DNA from: Salegentibacter sediminis
Lineage (GTDB): Bacteria > Bacteroidota > Bacteroidia > Flavobacteriales > Flavobacteriaceae
Direction: 5' to 3'
NCBI RefSeq assembly: GCF_002078605.1
Contig: NZ_MSJR01000007.1
Location: 1 to 64,000 of the forward strand
Length of the DNA: 64,000 nucleotides
Shown: piece after piece, positions 35,865-45,494 of the stretch
Layout: each line of letters opens with the position of its first letter
Position numbering within the stretch: position 1 is the stretch's first letter
Notes under the pieces: model-generated
Told to the model about the DNA's origin: nothing
The model's input: the letters and a program-made list of their open reading frames with translations, nothing else
Database searches by the model: none
Program-made: the position numbers and the translations under genes

Positions 35865-35897
35865 TTTGCAAATATCTCAAAATCATTATCAGAAGGA

Positions 35898-36224
35898 CTA
35901 TAAAAACTGTAAAAAAGCCCAGAATTTACGTTCAGAAAGATAGTCCTCTTTCATCTCCTGTGTATAAGCTTCCCGCTCAAAACTTATATTTTTATAGGAC
36001 AAAAAAGTATCCCTGTACTGAACAAGTCTGAAAAGATATTCCATAAAATACCAGATATAAAATGGCAGTATAAAAAGCTCGATTTGTTGTCTAAGGTGGA
36101 TCTTTTCGTGATTTATAAAATAGTAATCATCTTTGAGCTCCCTGTTTTTAAGGATCACAAAAGGCCAGATGCTCACACCTTTAAACTGTTTGCCAAGCAA
36201 ATATTTGTTGACGATCAATATCAC
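35898..36224 (-). CDS. Small putative metallopeptidase-like protein (HExxH)
   Basis: This 108-residue protein carries H39-E40-x-x-H43 (NHEKIHLRQQIEL), with a downstream Glu-rich segment FEREAY (E83 and E85) at a distance that could complete a zincin site. An aromatic hydrophobic segment (FILPFYIWYFMEYLF, about 51-65) lies between them and may associate with the membrane. It resembles the catalytic core of M48/M56-type peptidases but is far smaller than those. It begins 17 bases from the divergent DUF5522 gene. Peptidase activity is inference from the motif alone. Confidence 0.6.
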   Translation of the reverse strand: MILIVNKYLLGKQFKGVSIWPFVILKNRELKDDYYFINHEKIHLRQQIELFILPFYIWYFMEYLFRLVQYRDTFLSYKNISFEREAYTQEMKEDYLSERKFWAFLQFL

Positions 36225-36256
36225 GCATTCAAGATAAGAAATTGTATTTTTGTGCT

Positions 36257-36427
36257 ATGAGTTTTTTAAAGAAAAGAATCCCATTAGAGGAAGGGGACTA
36301 CTATCTCACCCCCGAAGGTTACCGCTGCTTTACCGAGCAATATCACTTAAAAAGAGGTTATTGTTGTGAAAGTGGTTGTCGTCACTGTCCTTACGGATAC
36401 AATAAAAAAACCAATTCCCAAAAATGA
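36257..36427 (+). CDS. DUF5522 Cys-rich small protein
   Basis: The 56-residue product (start at ATG 36257; an upstream ATG at 36242 would add MYFCA) fits the DUF5522 family. It has LEEGDYYLTPEGYRCFTEQYHLKRGYC followed by the Cys cluster CCESGCRHCPYGY, which probably binds metal. The stop overlaps the urocanate hydratase start by four bases, so the genes are translationally coupled. The family often lies next to amino-acid catabolism genes in this phylum, but its role is not known. Confidence 0.82.
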   Translation: MSFLKKRIPLEEGDYYLTPEGYRCFTEQYHLKRGYCCESGCRHCPYGYNKKTNSQK

Positions 36428-38421
36428 CAAAACTGAGTTTCAAAGAGCAAATATTACAAGGAATACCAGAAAACTTACCGGCGAAAAAGCCCTATAATGA
36501 CAAAGTGAACCATGCGCCAAATCGTAAGGAGATACTTTCAGAGGAAGAAAAAAAACTGGCCTTAAAAAATGCCCTCCGGTATTTTGAACCCAGGCATCAT
36601 AAAGAACTATTAGCTGAATTCAAGGAGGAGTTAGAAAAATACGGGCGCATTTATATGTATCGGTTTAAGCCAGAATATAAAATTTACGCCCGTTCTATAC
36701 AGGAATATCCTGGTAAAACCCCTCAGGCCCGGGGAATCATGCTAATGATTCAAAACAACCTGGATCCAAAAGTAGCGCAGCATCCCGACGAACTGATTAC
36801 CTACGGCGGAAACGGGGCTGTTTTCCAGAATTGGGCCCAATACCTGCTTACTATGCAGTACCTGGCTCAAATGGATGATGAGCAAACCCTGGTGATGTAT
36901 AGCGGGCATCCCATGGGCTTATTCCCTTCGCATAAAAAAGCGCCAAGGGTGGTAGTTACCAATGGTATGATGATTCCCAACTATTCCAAACCTGATGACT
37001 GGGAGAAATTTAACGCCCTGGGCGTAACCCAATACGGACAAATGACTGCGGGAAGCTATATGTATATCGGGCCGCAGGGAATAGTGCACGGTACCACCAT
37101 AACGGTCTTGAATGCCGGAAGAAAAATAGCTAAATCAGGAGAAGGTCTGGAAGGGAAACTATTCGTTACCTCCGGACTTGGAGGGATGAGTGGAGCACAA
37201 CCTAAAGCCGGAAACATAGCCGGATGTATAACCGTTTGTGCAGAAATAAACCCTAAAGCTACACAAACCCGCCACAGTCAGGGATGGGTAGATGAAGTTA
37301 TCGATGATCTCCAGGAACTGAGTAGAAGGGTAAAGCAGGCAAAAGAAGATAATGAGGTGGTTTCTATCGCCTACCAGGGGAATATCGTGGAGGTATGGGA
37401 GCATTTCGACAGGGAAAAAATTTATATTGATTTAGGCAGCGATCAAACTTCTTTACACAACCCCTGGGCTGGAGGTTATTATCCTGTGGGTCTTAGCCTG
37501 GAAGAATCCAATAAAATGATGGCGGAAAAGCCGGAGGAGTTCAAGAAGAAGGTCCAGGATAGTCTGCGCAGGCAGGTGAAGGCCATCAACTCCCACACTG
37601 CAAAAGGCACCTACTTTTTCGACTACGGAAACGCATTTTTGTTGGAAGCAGGTCGTGCAGGGGCCGATATTTTTGCAGAAAACGGTAGAGATTTTAAATA
37701 TCCCAGTTATGTACAGGATATCATGGGGCCAATGTGTTTCGATTTTGGATTTGGTCCTTTTCGTTGGGTGTGTGCCAGCGGCAAGGATGAGGATTTGAGA
37801 AAAACCGATGCCATAGCCGCAAAAGTGCTGGAGGAACTGAAAGAGAATTCCCCGGCAGAAATTCAGCAACAAATGGCCGACAATATTAAATGGATTAAAG
37901 GAGCAAGGGAAAATAAACTGGTAGTGGGTTCCCAGGCCAGGATTCTCTATGCTGATGCTGAAGGAAGAATAAAAATCGCCAAAGCCTTTAACGATGCCAT
38001 AAGCCGGGGAGAGATAGGACCAGTGATATTAGGACGGGATCATCACGATGTTTCAGGAACCGATTCCCCCTACCGGGAAACCTCTAATATCTATGACGGC
38101 TCCCAATTCACAGCCGATATGGCTATTCAAAATGTTATTGGAGACAGCTTTAGAGGAGCCACCTGGGTAAGCATCCATAACGGTGGTGGTGTTGGCTGGG
38201 GCGAGGTTATAAACGGTGGATTTGGTATGATTCTTGAGGGTAATAATGAGTCCGAAGAGCGCTTAAAATCTATGCTTTTCTGGGATGTAAATAACGGAAT
38301 TGCACGACGAAGCTGGGCCAGAAATGAGGGCGCGGTTTTTACGGCAAAACGCGCTATGGAAATGGAGCCCCGTTTACAACTCAGCATCCCGAATATGGTA
38401 GATCCCCGCTTATTAGACTAA
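36424..38421 (+). CDS. hutU: Urocanate hydratase (long Bacteroidota form)
   Basis: This 665-residue enzyme adds water to urocanate to give imidazolone propionate in histidine breakdown, using tightly bound NAD+. Family marks are YSGHPMGLFPSH, TAGSYMYIGPQGIVHGT, GLGGMSGAQPKAGNIAG (nucleotide-binding), DQTSLHNPWAGGYYPVG and ILGRDHHDVSGTDSPYRETSNI. It is about 100 residues longer than the proteobacterial enzyme, as usual in this phylum. hutH, hutI and hutG are not in the window, so histidine breakdown must be completed from elsewhere. It is coupled to the DUF5522 gene before it, and a DUF4136 lipoprotein gene follows after 17 bases. Confidence 0.96.
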   Translation: MTKLSFKEQILQGIPENLPAKKPYNDKVNHAPNRKEILSEEEKKLALKNALRYFEPRHHKELLAEFKEELEKYGRIYMYRFKPEYKIYARSIQEYPGKTPQARGIMLMIQNNLDPKVAQHPDELITYGGNGAVFQNWAQYLLTMQYLAQMDDEQTLVMYSGHPMGLFPSHKKAPRVVVTNGMMIPNYSKPDDWEKFNALGVTQYGQMTAGSYMYIGPQGIVHGTTITVLNAGRKIAKSGEGLEGKLFVTSGLGGMSGAQPKAGNIAGCITVCAEINPKATQTRHSQGWVDEVIDDLQELSRRVKQAKEDNEVVSIAYQGNIVEVWEHFDREKIYIDLGSDQTSLHNPWAGGYYPVGLSLEESNKMMAEKPEEFKKKVQDSLRRQVKAINSHTAKGTYFFDYGNAFLLEAGRAGADIFAENGRDFKYPSYVQDIMGPMCFDFGFGPFRWVCASGKDEDLRKTDAIAAKVLEELKENSPAEIQQQMADNIKWIKGARENKLVVGSQARILYADAEGRIKIAKAFNDAISRGEIGPVILGRDHHDVSGTDSPYRETSNIYDGSQFTADMAIQNVIGDSFRGATWVSIHNGGGVGWGEVINGGFGMILEGNNESEERLKSMLFWDVNNGIARRSWARNEGAVFTAKRAMEMEPRLQLSIPNMVDPRLLD

Positions 38422-38438
38422 ACTTAAAAACTACACCT

Positions 38439-38981
38439 ATGAGATTCTTAAAAATTACTCCGGTTATCCTGCTCCTTACAGTTTTTCTTACCTCCTGTAG
38501 CAGCGTAAGGGTTGCTTCAGATTACGATCGTGAAGCCGATTTCAATTCTTACCAAACCTACGCATTTTTCAAGCCCGGAATTGATAAAGCTGAAATTTCA
38601 GACCTGGACAAAAAGCGAATTCTAAGAGCTATTGAATCGGAAATGCAGGCAAAAGGATTTACCAAGTCTGATAATCCCGATATGCTGGTAAGCATCTTCA
38701 CCAAAACCAACGAGAACATCAATATTTACCAGAACAATATGATGGGCTGGGGATATGGCTGGGGATGGCATCCCTGGTACTGGGGTTCGGGTTATAATAC
38801 TGTGAACCGCACCAGCGAAGGTACCCTATACATCGACTTTATTGATGCTGAAGAGAAAGAACTGGTTTGGCAGGGAATGGGCACCGCCGCCCTTGCCCGT
38901 GAAGTAAATAAAAAACAGGAAAGGATCAATGAAATAGTTCAGGAGATCCTGGAGAAATATCCTCCCGGCTCAGACCAATAG
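38439..38981 (+). CDS. DUF4136 lipoprotein
   Basis: The 180-residue product has a lipoprotein signal ending LTSCSSV (Cys20), followed by the DUF4136 pattern: VRVASDYDREADFNSYQTYAFF, LDKKRILRAIESEMQAKGF, DMLVSIFTKTNENINIY, a Trp/Gly-rich loop (GWGYGWGWHPWYWGSGY) and TLYIDFIDAEEKELVWQGMGTAAL. It is probably anchored in the outer membrane, facing the periplasm. Function is unknown. It is likely co-transcribed with urocanate hydratase, and a good terminator follows at 39001. Confidence 0.9.
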   Translation: MRFLKITPVILLLTVFLTSCSSVRVASDYDREADFNSYQTYAFFKPGIDKAEISDLDKKRILRAIESEMQAKGFTKSDNPDMLVSIFTKTNENINIYQNNMMGWGYGWGWHPWYWGSGYNTVNRTSEGTLYIDFIDAEEKELVWQGMGTAALAREVNKKQERINEIVQEILEKYPPGSDQ

Positions 38982-39000
38982 CCCTAGAAAAATTGTCATA

Positions 39001-39027
39001 AATGCCCCAACTAAAGGGGCATTTTTA
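39001..39027 (+). terminator. Rho-independent terminator
   Basis: ATGCCCC and GGGGCAT form a 7-bp stem with a seven-base loop, followed by TTTTAATTT. It ends the DUF5522-hutU-DUF4136 unit before the hydroxylase gene. Confidence 0.85.
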
Positions 39028-39107
39028 ATTTACAGGGGTTTTCATTGACTTATTCTTAATTTCAGGCATAATTCTTTATATTTAGATCAAAATAAAGCCT
39101 TGCGATT

Positions 39108-40865
39108 ATGTTAGATCAAATTGAATCCAATGAAATACTGGACAGGCTTCCTGCCCATCTTCAGCAGTACATAAAACCACAAAATTACGAGGATTACACC
39201 CCAATAAATCAGGCTGTATGGCGCTATGTGATGCGAAAAAATGTAGACTACCTGAGCAAGGTGGCCCACGAATCTTACCTGCAGGGCCTTCGGCAAACGG
39301 GAATTTCAATAGACAGCATTCCCAATATGTATGGGATGAACCGCATTTTACAGGAAATAGGCTGGGCGGCTGTAGCGGTAGACGGTTTTATTCCGCCAGC
39401 GGCATTTATGGAATTTCAGGCGTATAATGTATTGGTAATCGCCAGTGATATCCGCCAGCTGGAGCATATAGAATACACTCCCGCCCCCGATATTATTCAC
39501 GAAGGTGCCGGTCACGCCCCTATTATTGCCAACCCTGAATACGCAGAGTATTTAAGACGCTTTGGAGAGATTGGTTGCAAGGCTATTTCCAGCGCAAAAG
39601 ATTATGAGATGTATGAGGCAATAAGACATCTTTCTATCATAAAAGAAGCCGAAGATACCCCCCAGGAAGAAATTGAGGCAGCTGAGAAGAAAGTGGATGA
39701 GCTTCAGAATAACATGGGCAAACCCAGTGAAATGGCCCAGATAAGAAACCTACATTGGTGGACCGTGGAGTATGGCCTGATAGGCAGCCCTGAAAACCCC
39801 AGGATCTACGGGGCTGGCTTGCTATCTTCCATAGGCGAAAGCACCTGGTGTATGACCGATAAGGTAAAAAAGATTCCATATACTATCGAAGCCAGTAAAC
39901 AGGACTTCGATATCACCAAACCACAGCCACAGCTCTACGTCACTCCTGATTTTGCACATTTAAGCTCGGTGCTGGAAGAGTTTGCCAATAAAATGGCACT
40001 TAGACGTGGTGGCCTCTCAGGAATACAGAAATTGATTGAATCGAAAAACTTAGGTACTGTCGAGTTCAGTACGGGACTTCAAATTTCCGGGGATTTTTCA
40101 CGGGTTATTGAATTTGAAGGTAGACCTGTTTATATACAAACCTCTGGAAAAACCGCGCTCTCTCACCGGGAGAAAGAATTGGTTGGCCACGGGACGAGCA
40201 CTCACCCCGATGGTTTTGGCTCCCCGATAGGAAGCCTCAAAGGCATCAACCTGGCTATCGAGGATATGAGCCCAAGAGATCTTCGGGCCTATGATATTTA
40301 CGAAGGAGAGAAAATAGAACTTGAATTTGAAGGCGGAATAAAAGTTTCGGGAGAAATCATTACCGGCACCCGGAATCTGCAAGGAAAAATAATCCTGATA
40401 AGCTTTAAAAAATGCAGTGTGACTTATGGTGAGGAAGTCCTCTTTAAGCCCGAATGGGGAAAATACGATATGGCGGTGGGAAAAGAAGTGATCTCGGCCT
40501 TTGCCGGCCCGGCCGATGCGAAGTCCTTTGATCTCATTACTCACAAACCCTCGAGCACTACCATTAAAAGCAAAAAAACCCCTGAACGCCAGGAACTGGA
40601 AGAACTCTATGCTTCTGTTAGAAACATAAGAGAAGGAAAAAACGCAAAATTCTCTTTACAGGCCGTGCTCGATCTTTTGGTTAAACACCATCCAAACGAC
40701 TGGCTGCTTAGTTTAGAAATATATGAGCTCACTGCGGGTAAAGATGAAGATCTAGCCAAAGAAGCCTTACAGAACCTGGAAAAGGTTAAAATTAGACGGC
40801 CGGATATAAGTCATCTTATCGATGGAGGTTTAGAACTTATCGACGATAAAATTACTGCAGGATAG
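39108..40865 (+). CDS. Pterin-dependent aromatic amino acid hydroxylase with long C-terminal extension
   Basis: This 585-residue protein contains the biopterin-dependent hydroxylase domain. The iron ligands fit His131 and His136 (PDIIHEGAGHAP) and Glu221 (WWTVEYGL), so His136 and Glu221 are 85 residues apart where the human enzyme has 40; the extra is a helical insert at about 165-212. It should hydroxylate phenylalanine to tyrosine, or tryptophan or tyrosine. Residues from about 330 onwards form a second region (FSRVIEFEGRPVYIQTSGKTALSHREKELVGHGTSTHPDGFGSPIGSL...) unlike the usual tetramerisation tail, making this twice the length of the bacterial enzyme. No pterin-recycling dehydratase gene is adjacent. 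Confidence 0.9.
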   Translation: MLDQIESNEILDRLPAHLQQYIKPQNYEDYTPINQAVWRYVMRKNVDYLSKVAHESYLQGLRQTGISIDSIPNMYGMNRILQEIGWAAVAVDGFIPPAAFMEFQAYNVLVIASDIRQLEHIEYTPAPDIIHEGAGHAPIIANPEYAEYLRRFGEIGCKAISSAKDYEMYEAIRHLSIIKEAEDTPQEEIEAAEKKVDELQNNMGKPSEMAQIRNLHWWTVEYGLIGSPENPRIYGAGLLSSIGESTWCMTDKVKKIPYTIEASKQDFDITKPQPQLYVTPDFAHLSSVLEEFANKMALRRGGLSGIQKLIESKNLGTVEFSTGLQISGDFSRVIEFEGRPVYIQTSGKTALSHREKELVGHGTSTHPDGFGSPIGSLKGINLAIEDMSPRDLRAYDIYEGEKIELEFEGGIKVSGEIITGTRNLQGKIILISFKKCSVTYGEEVLFKPEWGKYDMAVGKEVISAFAGPADAKSFDLITHKPSSTTIKSKKTPERQELEELYASVRNIREGKNAKFSLQAVLDLLVKHHPNDWLLSLEIYELTAGKDEDLAKEALQNLEKVKIRRPDISHLIDGGLELIDDKITAG

Positions 40866-40866
40866 T

Positions 40867-41481
40867 TTAGAATTTTAATTCCTCCAGATCTTCAGATTTT
40901 GAAAAGCGCTGGTCCCTGTATTCCAGGGTCCAGCCCATCGTGCTGGTAAGAATATATATCTTTTGAAGCTCACTGATCAGTCGATTTTGCGCATTAGATT
41001 TTAAGCTTGACCTATCTACTTTTTTCCTTATGGAGGCTTCAATACGGCTTCTAATCTTATTATGGTCTTCGGCTCTAAACTGGTTCAGGTAATCCTGGGT
41101 AACATCATAATATTTTATCTCCGGGTTTATCGTGACCTCCTCCTCAGGAATATGCAAAATCCGAACAACTTTATTTTCTTCATCAATTTCAACATCAAGT
41201 TTGCTTAGATCGTAGGCAACCGTAGCTTTGGCATTAACCACAATCAAAGCCTTTTTTTGGGCTGAAAAGATATCGAGATAGAATTTACGGGAATCTTTAT
41301 AAGAATAAACCTGGGAGAAAGTCCCTTCGGTCACCACCAATTTCCCAACGTTCTTTATTTGTTCCTGAAGCAGGCTGGTATCGGCTTCGAGCCGGTCCCG
41401 CTCATTATCACGATTTTCAAAATATCTAATTCCAAATACGATAAGAAGTACTACCACAGCACCGATAAGAAAATTTCTCAT
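40867..41481 (-). CDS. DUF4230 membrane-anchored protein
   Basis: This 204-residue protein has a short N-terminal anchor (LIGAVVVLLIVFGIRYF) and a periplasmic or outward-facing domain of the DUF4230 type: LVVTEGTFSQVYSYKDSR, ALIVVNAKATVAYDLSKLDVEI, VRILHIPEEEVTINPEIKYYDV and a C-terminal basic helix. Function is unknown. It converges with the hydroxylase gene (two bases apart), and the sequence beyond its start carries a perfect 11-bp hairpin at 41559-41586. Confidence 0.9.
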   Translation of the reverse strand: MRNFLIGAVVVLLIVFGIRYFENRDNERDRLEADTSLLQEQIKNVGKLVVTEGTFSQVYSYKDSRKFYLDIFSAQKKALIVVNAKATVAYDLSKLDVEIDEENKVVRILHIPEEEVTINPEIKYYDVTQDYLNQFRAEDHNKIRSRIEASIRKKVDRSSLKSNAQNRLISELQKIYILTSTMGWTLEYRDQRFSKSEDLEELKF

Positions 41482-41558
41482 AAAGCCTTAATTAGAAGAA
41501 AAGGGGTTGTTTTCGCAGGATTGCACAAAATTGAAAGTTTAGGCGACTATATAAAATA

Positions 41559-41586
41559 CTTATGGACGGCCCCACCCGTCCATAAG
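41559..41586. repeat. Perfect 11-bp inverted repeat
   Basis: CTTATGGACGG (41559-41569) and CCGTCCATAAG (41576-41586) pair exactly around CCCCAC. No T-tract follows on either strand, so a terminator is unlikely. It lies between the DUF4230 start and the end of the GSCFA gene in an AT-rich spacer of 282 bases that holds no gene. Confidence 0.5.
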
Positions 41587-41763
41587 TTAAAACTTCTAAA
41601 ATCTACCCCAACAAATTTTAGAAAACGAAATTTAATTATCAAAACTTAAACCGGAAACCAGCTTAAAACTCTGAAAGCTAAAATTCTATATAAAAATACA
41701 AAATAAAATTATACACAGAATATTTTAAGATGAATTTAAAGCTTGTATAAAGTAAAGAAAATA

Positions 41764-42699
41764 TTAAAATTTTAAGTAAGGATGTTTTTTCAGGAGGTTT
41801 TCTTTGAGAAGCCTCAGTTTTTTTAGAAAATTTCTGTGGGCTTCAGATTCCGGATTGAAAGGCCGATGGGCAAGACCTTTTTGTATATTGTCCACCTCAG
41901 CTAGTGTAATCATAGCCTCCTCAGAAAACCAGGTTTCAGTAAACCTTTTCCAGATATAATCTATTGCAACCGGAGATGGGTGCAACATATCTTCAGCATA
42001 AAAGCGGTAATCCCTAAGCTCATCCATCATAATCTCGTAGGATGGAAAATAAGTTCCTTTTTCTGCAGAATGCAGGGCACTAATAAGGTTAGATTTACTT
42101 AACTGGTTCTCCACAAAACCATCCCTGAGGTGCCTGATGGGAGAGATAGTAAAGATTAGCTCTGCTTCAGAATTCAGCTGTCCAATATGCTTTGAAATCT
42201 TTTCCAGGTTTTGATTAAGACTTGCTATAGAAGATAATTTCTTCTCAAAGTTCTTTTGGGGAAGCTTATGACAATTGGCCACCGAAAGCCCGGTATCAAG
42301 ATTCGTATAATTCCAGGCAGTTCCCAGGGTGATCACCACGTGACTCATTTGCTTCACAAAATCCCGGGTTTGCTCAAGCTTTTGATTTAAAGTATCAAGG
42401 ATTCCTTCCCTATCAGGGTGGCTCAGGCTGGAATGTGCCTCGAAACAGTGCCAGCGCTCGTTATAAAAGAAAACGTCTTCTTCGGAATAATGATAACCCA
42501 GGACCACGCGCTCAAGGAAAGTTTCGATAGCCTGTGGATGAAACAAGATCCCAAAAGGATTTTGTAGTTTCCGAATTTTGAAATACTCCAGCCTGGCTCC
42601 TATATTTTCAACAAAACAGGAACCCAAAAGCAAGAGCCTGGAATCGTAATCGATCTTTGGCTGTTCTTCCTTAATCGGGATTCGGGTCCTGAATTCCAT
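41764..42699 (-). CDS. GSCFA domain protein (SGNH-hydrolase-like)
   Basis: This 311-residue protein matches the GSCFA family, named for its motif, here LLLGSCFVENIG with the candidate nucleophile Ser27. Other family text is LQNPFGILFHPQAIE, VVITLGTAWNY, FTISPIRHLRDGFVENQLSKSNLISAL and YEIMMDELRDYRFYAEDMLHPSPVAIDYIW with a catalytic-like Asp and His. The family is related to SGNH/GDSL esterases; the substrate is unknown. It is found mostly in Bacteroidota. It is likely co-transcribed with alaS, whose stop lies about 50 bases upstream of its start. Confidence 0.93.
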   Translation of the reverse strand: MEFRTRIPIKEEQPKIDYDSRLLLLGSCFVENIGARLEYFKIRKLQNPFGILFHPQAIETFLERVVLGYHYSEEDVFFYNERWHCFEAHSSLSHPDREGILDTLNQKLEQTRDFVKQMSHVVITLGTAWNYTNLDTGLSVANCHKLPQKNFEKKLSSIASLNQNLEKISKHIGQLNSEAELIFTISPIRHLRDGFVENQLSKSNLISALHSAEKGTYFPSYEIMMDELRDYRFYAEDMLHPSPVAIDYIWKRFTETWFSEEAMITLAEVDNIQKGLAHRPFNPESEAHRNFLKKLRLLKENLLKKHPYLKF

Positions 42700-42751
42700 A
42701 TTTTTTAAATTTAAACAACTTTCCGGATTATAAAATAAGCCGGGGAGGAGC

Positions 42752-45367
42752 TTATTTTATATAAGATTTCGACTGCTGAAGTGCTTCATTAAGTCCGGCG
42801 GGATTTTTACCTCCTGCGGTGGCAAAAAACGGCTGGCCACCTCCTCCGCCCTGGATATATTTACCAAGTTCTCTCACGATCTGCCCTGCATTAAGACCTT
42901 TTTCATTTACCAGATCTTTCGAAATATAACAGCTTAAAAGAGCTTTCCCATTCTGCTCTGTACCAAATAACAGGAATAGATTATCCTTCTCGTCCCCAAG
43001 CTGAAAAGCCAGGTCTTTGAGACCACCAGCATCAAGATCTACCATTTTGGCAAGGAAATTAATTCCATTGATTTCTTCTATTTCAGCTTTTAATTCGGTT
43101 TTAAGGTTTTTGGCTTTATCTTTCAGCAAGGCTTCCACCTGTTTCTTCAAGGCCGAATTCTCTTCCTGCAAATTACTTACCGCCTTCACCGGATCTTTTG
43201 CATTTTTCAATTCATCCTTAATTTCTTCCAGCACCTGGGTTTGTTCAGCAAAATATTCGCGTACAGCATCACCTGTTATCGCTTCTATTCTTCTTATCCC
43301 ACTGGCCACGGCAGCTTCAGAAGTGATCTTGAAATACCAGATATCACCGGTATTTTTCACGTGAGTTCCCCCGCAAAGTTCCACCGATTCCCCAAAGTGG
43401 ATAGCCCTTACAGATTCACCGTATTTTTCCCCAAAAAGGGCAATAGCCCCCTGATCCAGCGCTTCCTGGAAAGCAATATTGCGTTGCTCATTCAATGCGA
43501 TCCTTTCGGCAATTCTTTTATTTACAAATTCTTCTACCTGCTCCAGTTCTTCCTTACTTAATTTACTGAAATGGGAAAAATCAAAACGCAAATAATCACT
43601 TTTCACCAGCGATCCTTTCTGCTCCACGTGAGCACCCAATACATTACGAAGCGCCTGGTGCAGGAGATGAGTAGCCGAATGATTGGCAGCAGTTGCCTCC
43701 CGCTGGGTTTTATTCACCACCGCCATTAAATCTCCTTCCGGATTATCAGGCAGCTTTTTAGTAAAATGAACAATAAGGTTGTTTTCTTTTTTGGTGTCGA
43801 AGATGGGAATCCTATTTCCGTCTGCTTCTTCCAGAAAGCCTTTATCTCCTACCTGCCCCCCACCTTCGGGGTAGAATGGCGTTTGTGTTAGCACCAGCTG
43901 ATAGACCTCGCCCTGTTTCTTTGTTTCTACCTTGCGGTATCTGGCAATTTTCACATCTGCTTCAAGCGCATCATAACCGATAAAAGCCTCGTCGGCTACA
44001 GGATTAATCTCCTGCCAGTCGCCTGCGGTAATTTGCGTTGCTGCACGGGAGCGGTCTTTTTGCTTCCTGAGTTCAGCTTCAAATTTATTTTCATCCAGGT
44101 CAAAACCGCGTTCCCTTAAAATAAGTGCGGTAAGATCTATAGGAAAACCAAAGGTATCGTATAATTCAAAGGCCTTCTTTCCCGAAACTTTTTTGCCTTT
44201 GGTTTCAGCAATGATATTTTCCAGGCGAACCAACCCCTGATCAAGAGTACGAAGAAAAGACTGCTCTTCTTCTCTTATCACATTTTCGATAAGTTTCTTT
44301 TGAGAAACAAGCTCAGGAAATGCCTCTCCCATTTGGCTGCTTAAAGTAGAAACCAGTTTATAAATAAATGGTTCTTTGGTATCGAGAAAGGTGAATCCGT
44401 AACGAATTGCTCTTCTCAAGATTCGGCGTATTACGTAACCAGCGCCGGTGTTCGATGGCAACTGGCCATCGGCAATGGAAAAAGCAACTGCCCGAACGTG
44501 GTCGGCAATCACTCTAATAGCAATATCGGCTTTTTCAGTCTGGCCGTAAGTGGTATTAGTAATCTTTTCTAACTCGCTAATGAGCGGGGTAAAGACATCG
44601 GTGTCGTAATTAGATTGTTTGCCCTGCAACACCATGGAGAGACGCTCAAAACCCATTCCGGTGTCTATATGTTTTGCCGGAAGTTCTTCCAGGGAACCAT
44701 CGGCTTTGCGGTTGTATTGCATAAAAACCAGGTTCCAGATCTCCACAACCTGGGGATGATCTTCATTCACCAGTTCGCGACCGGGTTGTTTTGTCTTATC
44801 GGCTTCTGAACGGATATCGATATGAATTTCAGAACAAGGTCCGCAAGGCCCCTGGTCTCCCATTTCCCAGAAATTATCTTTTTTATCTCCGTAGATAATA
44901 CGGTCTTCAGGCACTATTTTCTTCCATATTTCCAGGGCTTCAGTATCAAGCCCCAGGCCATCTTCTTCGCTACCTTCAAAAACTGAAATATATAAGTTTT
45001 CCTTCTTGATTTTAAAAACTTCTGTAAGCAGTTCCCAGGCCCAGTTAATAGCTTCCTCCTTAAAATAATCTCCAAAACTCCAGTTACCAAGCATTTCAAA
45101 CATGGTATGGTGGTAGGTATCCATCCCCACCTCTTCCAGATCGTTGTGTTTTCCGCTTACGCGAAGGCATTTTTGGGTATCGGTAACCCGGGTATATTTT
45201 GGCAGCGTATTGCCGAGAAAGTATTCTTTAAACTGGTTCATCCCTGCATTGGTAAACATAAGCGTGGGATCGTCTTTTATCACCATAGGTGCCGAGGGCA
45301 CTATTTGGTGAGATTTCGACTTAAAAAATTCTAAGAATTGGTTACGTATTTCCTGTGATTTCATCAA
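42752..45367 (-). CDS. alaS: Alanine-tRNA ligase
   Basis: This 871-residue class II synthetase charges tRNA-Ala. The catalytic core starts at residue 2 ([22 protein letters not shown]) and contains [14 protein letters not shown] and GMGFERL. The editing domain has HSATHLLH and CGGTHV for zinc binding, and the C-terminal oligomerisation domain ends in a Gly-rich [14 protein letters not shown]. Length is canonical. The ATG at 45367 is preceded by a second Met. The gene diverges from the M23 peptidase gene over a 127-base spacer. Confidence 0.98.
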   Translation of the reverse strand: MMKSQEIRNQFLEFFKSKSHQIVPSAPMVIKDDPTLMFTNAGMNQFKEYFLGNTLPKYTRVTDTQKCLRVSGKHNDLEEVGMDTYHHTMFEMLGNWSFGDYFKEEAINWAWELLTEVFKIKKENLYISVFEGSEEDGLGLDTEALEIWKKIVPEDRIIYGDKKDNFWEMGDQGPCGPCSEIHIDIRSEADKTKQPGRELVNEDHPQVVEIWNLVFMQYNRKADGSLEELPAKHIDTGMGFERLSMVLQGKQSNYDTDVFTPLISELEKITNTTYGQTEKADIAIRVIADHVRAVAFSIADGQLPSNTGAGYVIRRILRRAIRYGFTFLDTKEPFIYKLVSTLSSQMGEAFPELVSQKKLIENVIREEEQSFLRTLDQGLVRLENIIAETKGKKVSGKKAFELYDTFGFPIDLTALILRERGFDLDENKFEAELRKQKDRSRAATQITAGDWQEINPVADEAFIGYDALEADVKIARYRKVETKKQGEVYQLVLTQTPFYPEGGGQVGDKGFLEEADGNRIPIFDTKKENNLIVHFTKKLPDNPEGDLMAVVNKTQREATAANHSATHLLHQALRNVLGAHVEQKGSLVKSDYLRFDFSHFSKLSKEELEQVEEFVNKRIAERIALNEQRNIAFQEALDQGAIALFGEKYGESVRAIHFGESVELCGGTHVKNTGDIWYFKITSEAAVASGIRRIEAITGDAVREYFAEQTQVLEEIKDELKNAKDPVKAVSNLQEENSALKKQVEALLKDKAKNLKTELKAEIEEINGINFLAKMVDLDAGGLKDLAFQLGDEKDNLFLLFGTEQNGKALLSCYISKDLVNEKGLNAGQIVRELGKYIQGGGGGQPFFATAGGKNPAGLNEALQQSKSYIK

Positions 45368-45482
45368 AACGTTCTAATCTAAAATTTATTAAATTGTGAC
45401 GGCGTTGAAACAATTTTTATATTTGCTCGTTAGGCCTTTACAGTTTGCACGGTAATTGCTCATAATGGAGGCAAAAATAGCA

Positions 45483-45490
45483 TAAATTTG
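45483..45490 (+). promoter_or_regulatory. -7 promoter box four bases before the M23 gene
   Basis: TAAATTTG is a full match to TAnnTTTG and ends four bases before the ATG at 45495, so the transcript would begin at or beside the start codon. No good TTTG is found 19-21 bases upstream. Confidence 0.45.
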
Positions 45491-45494
45491 ACTC

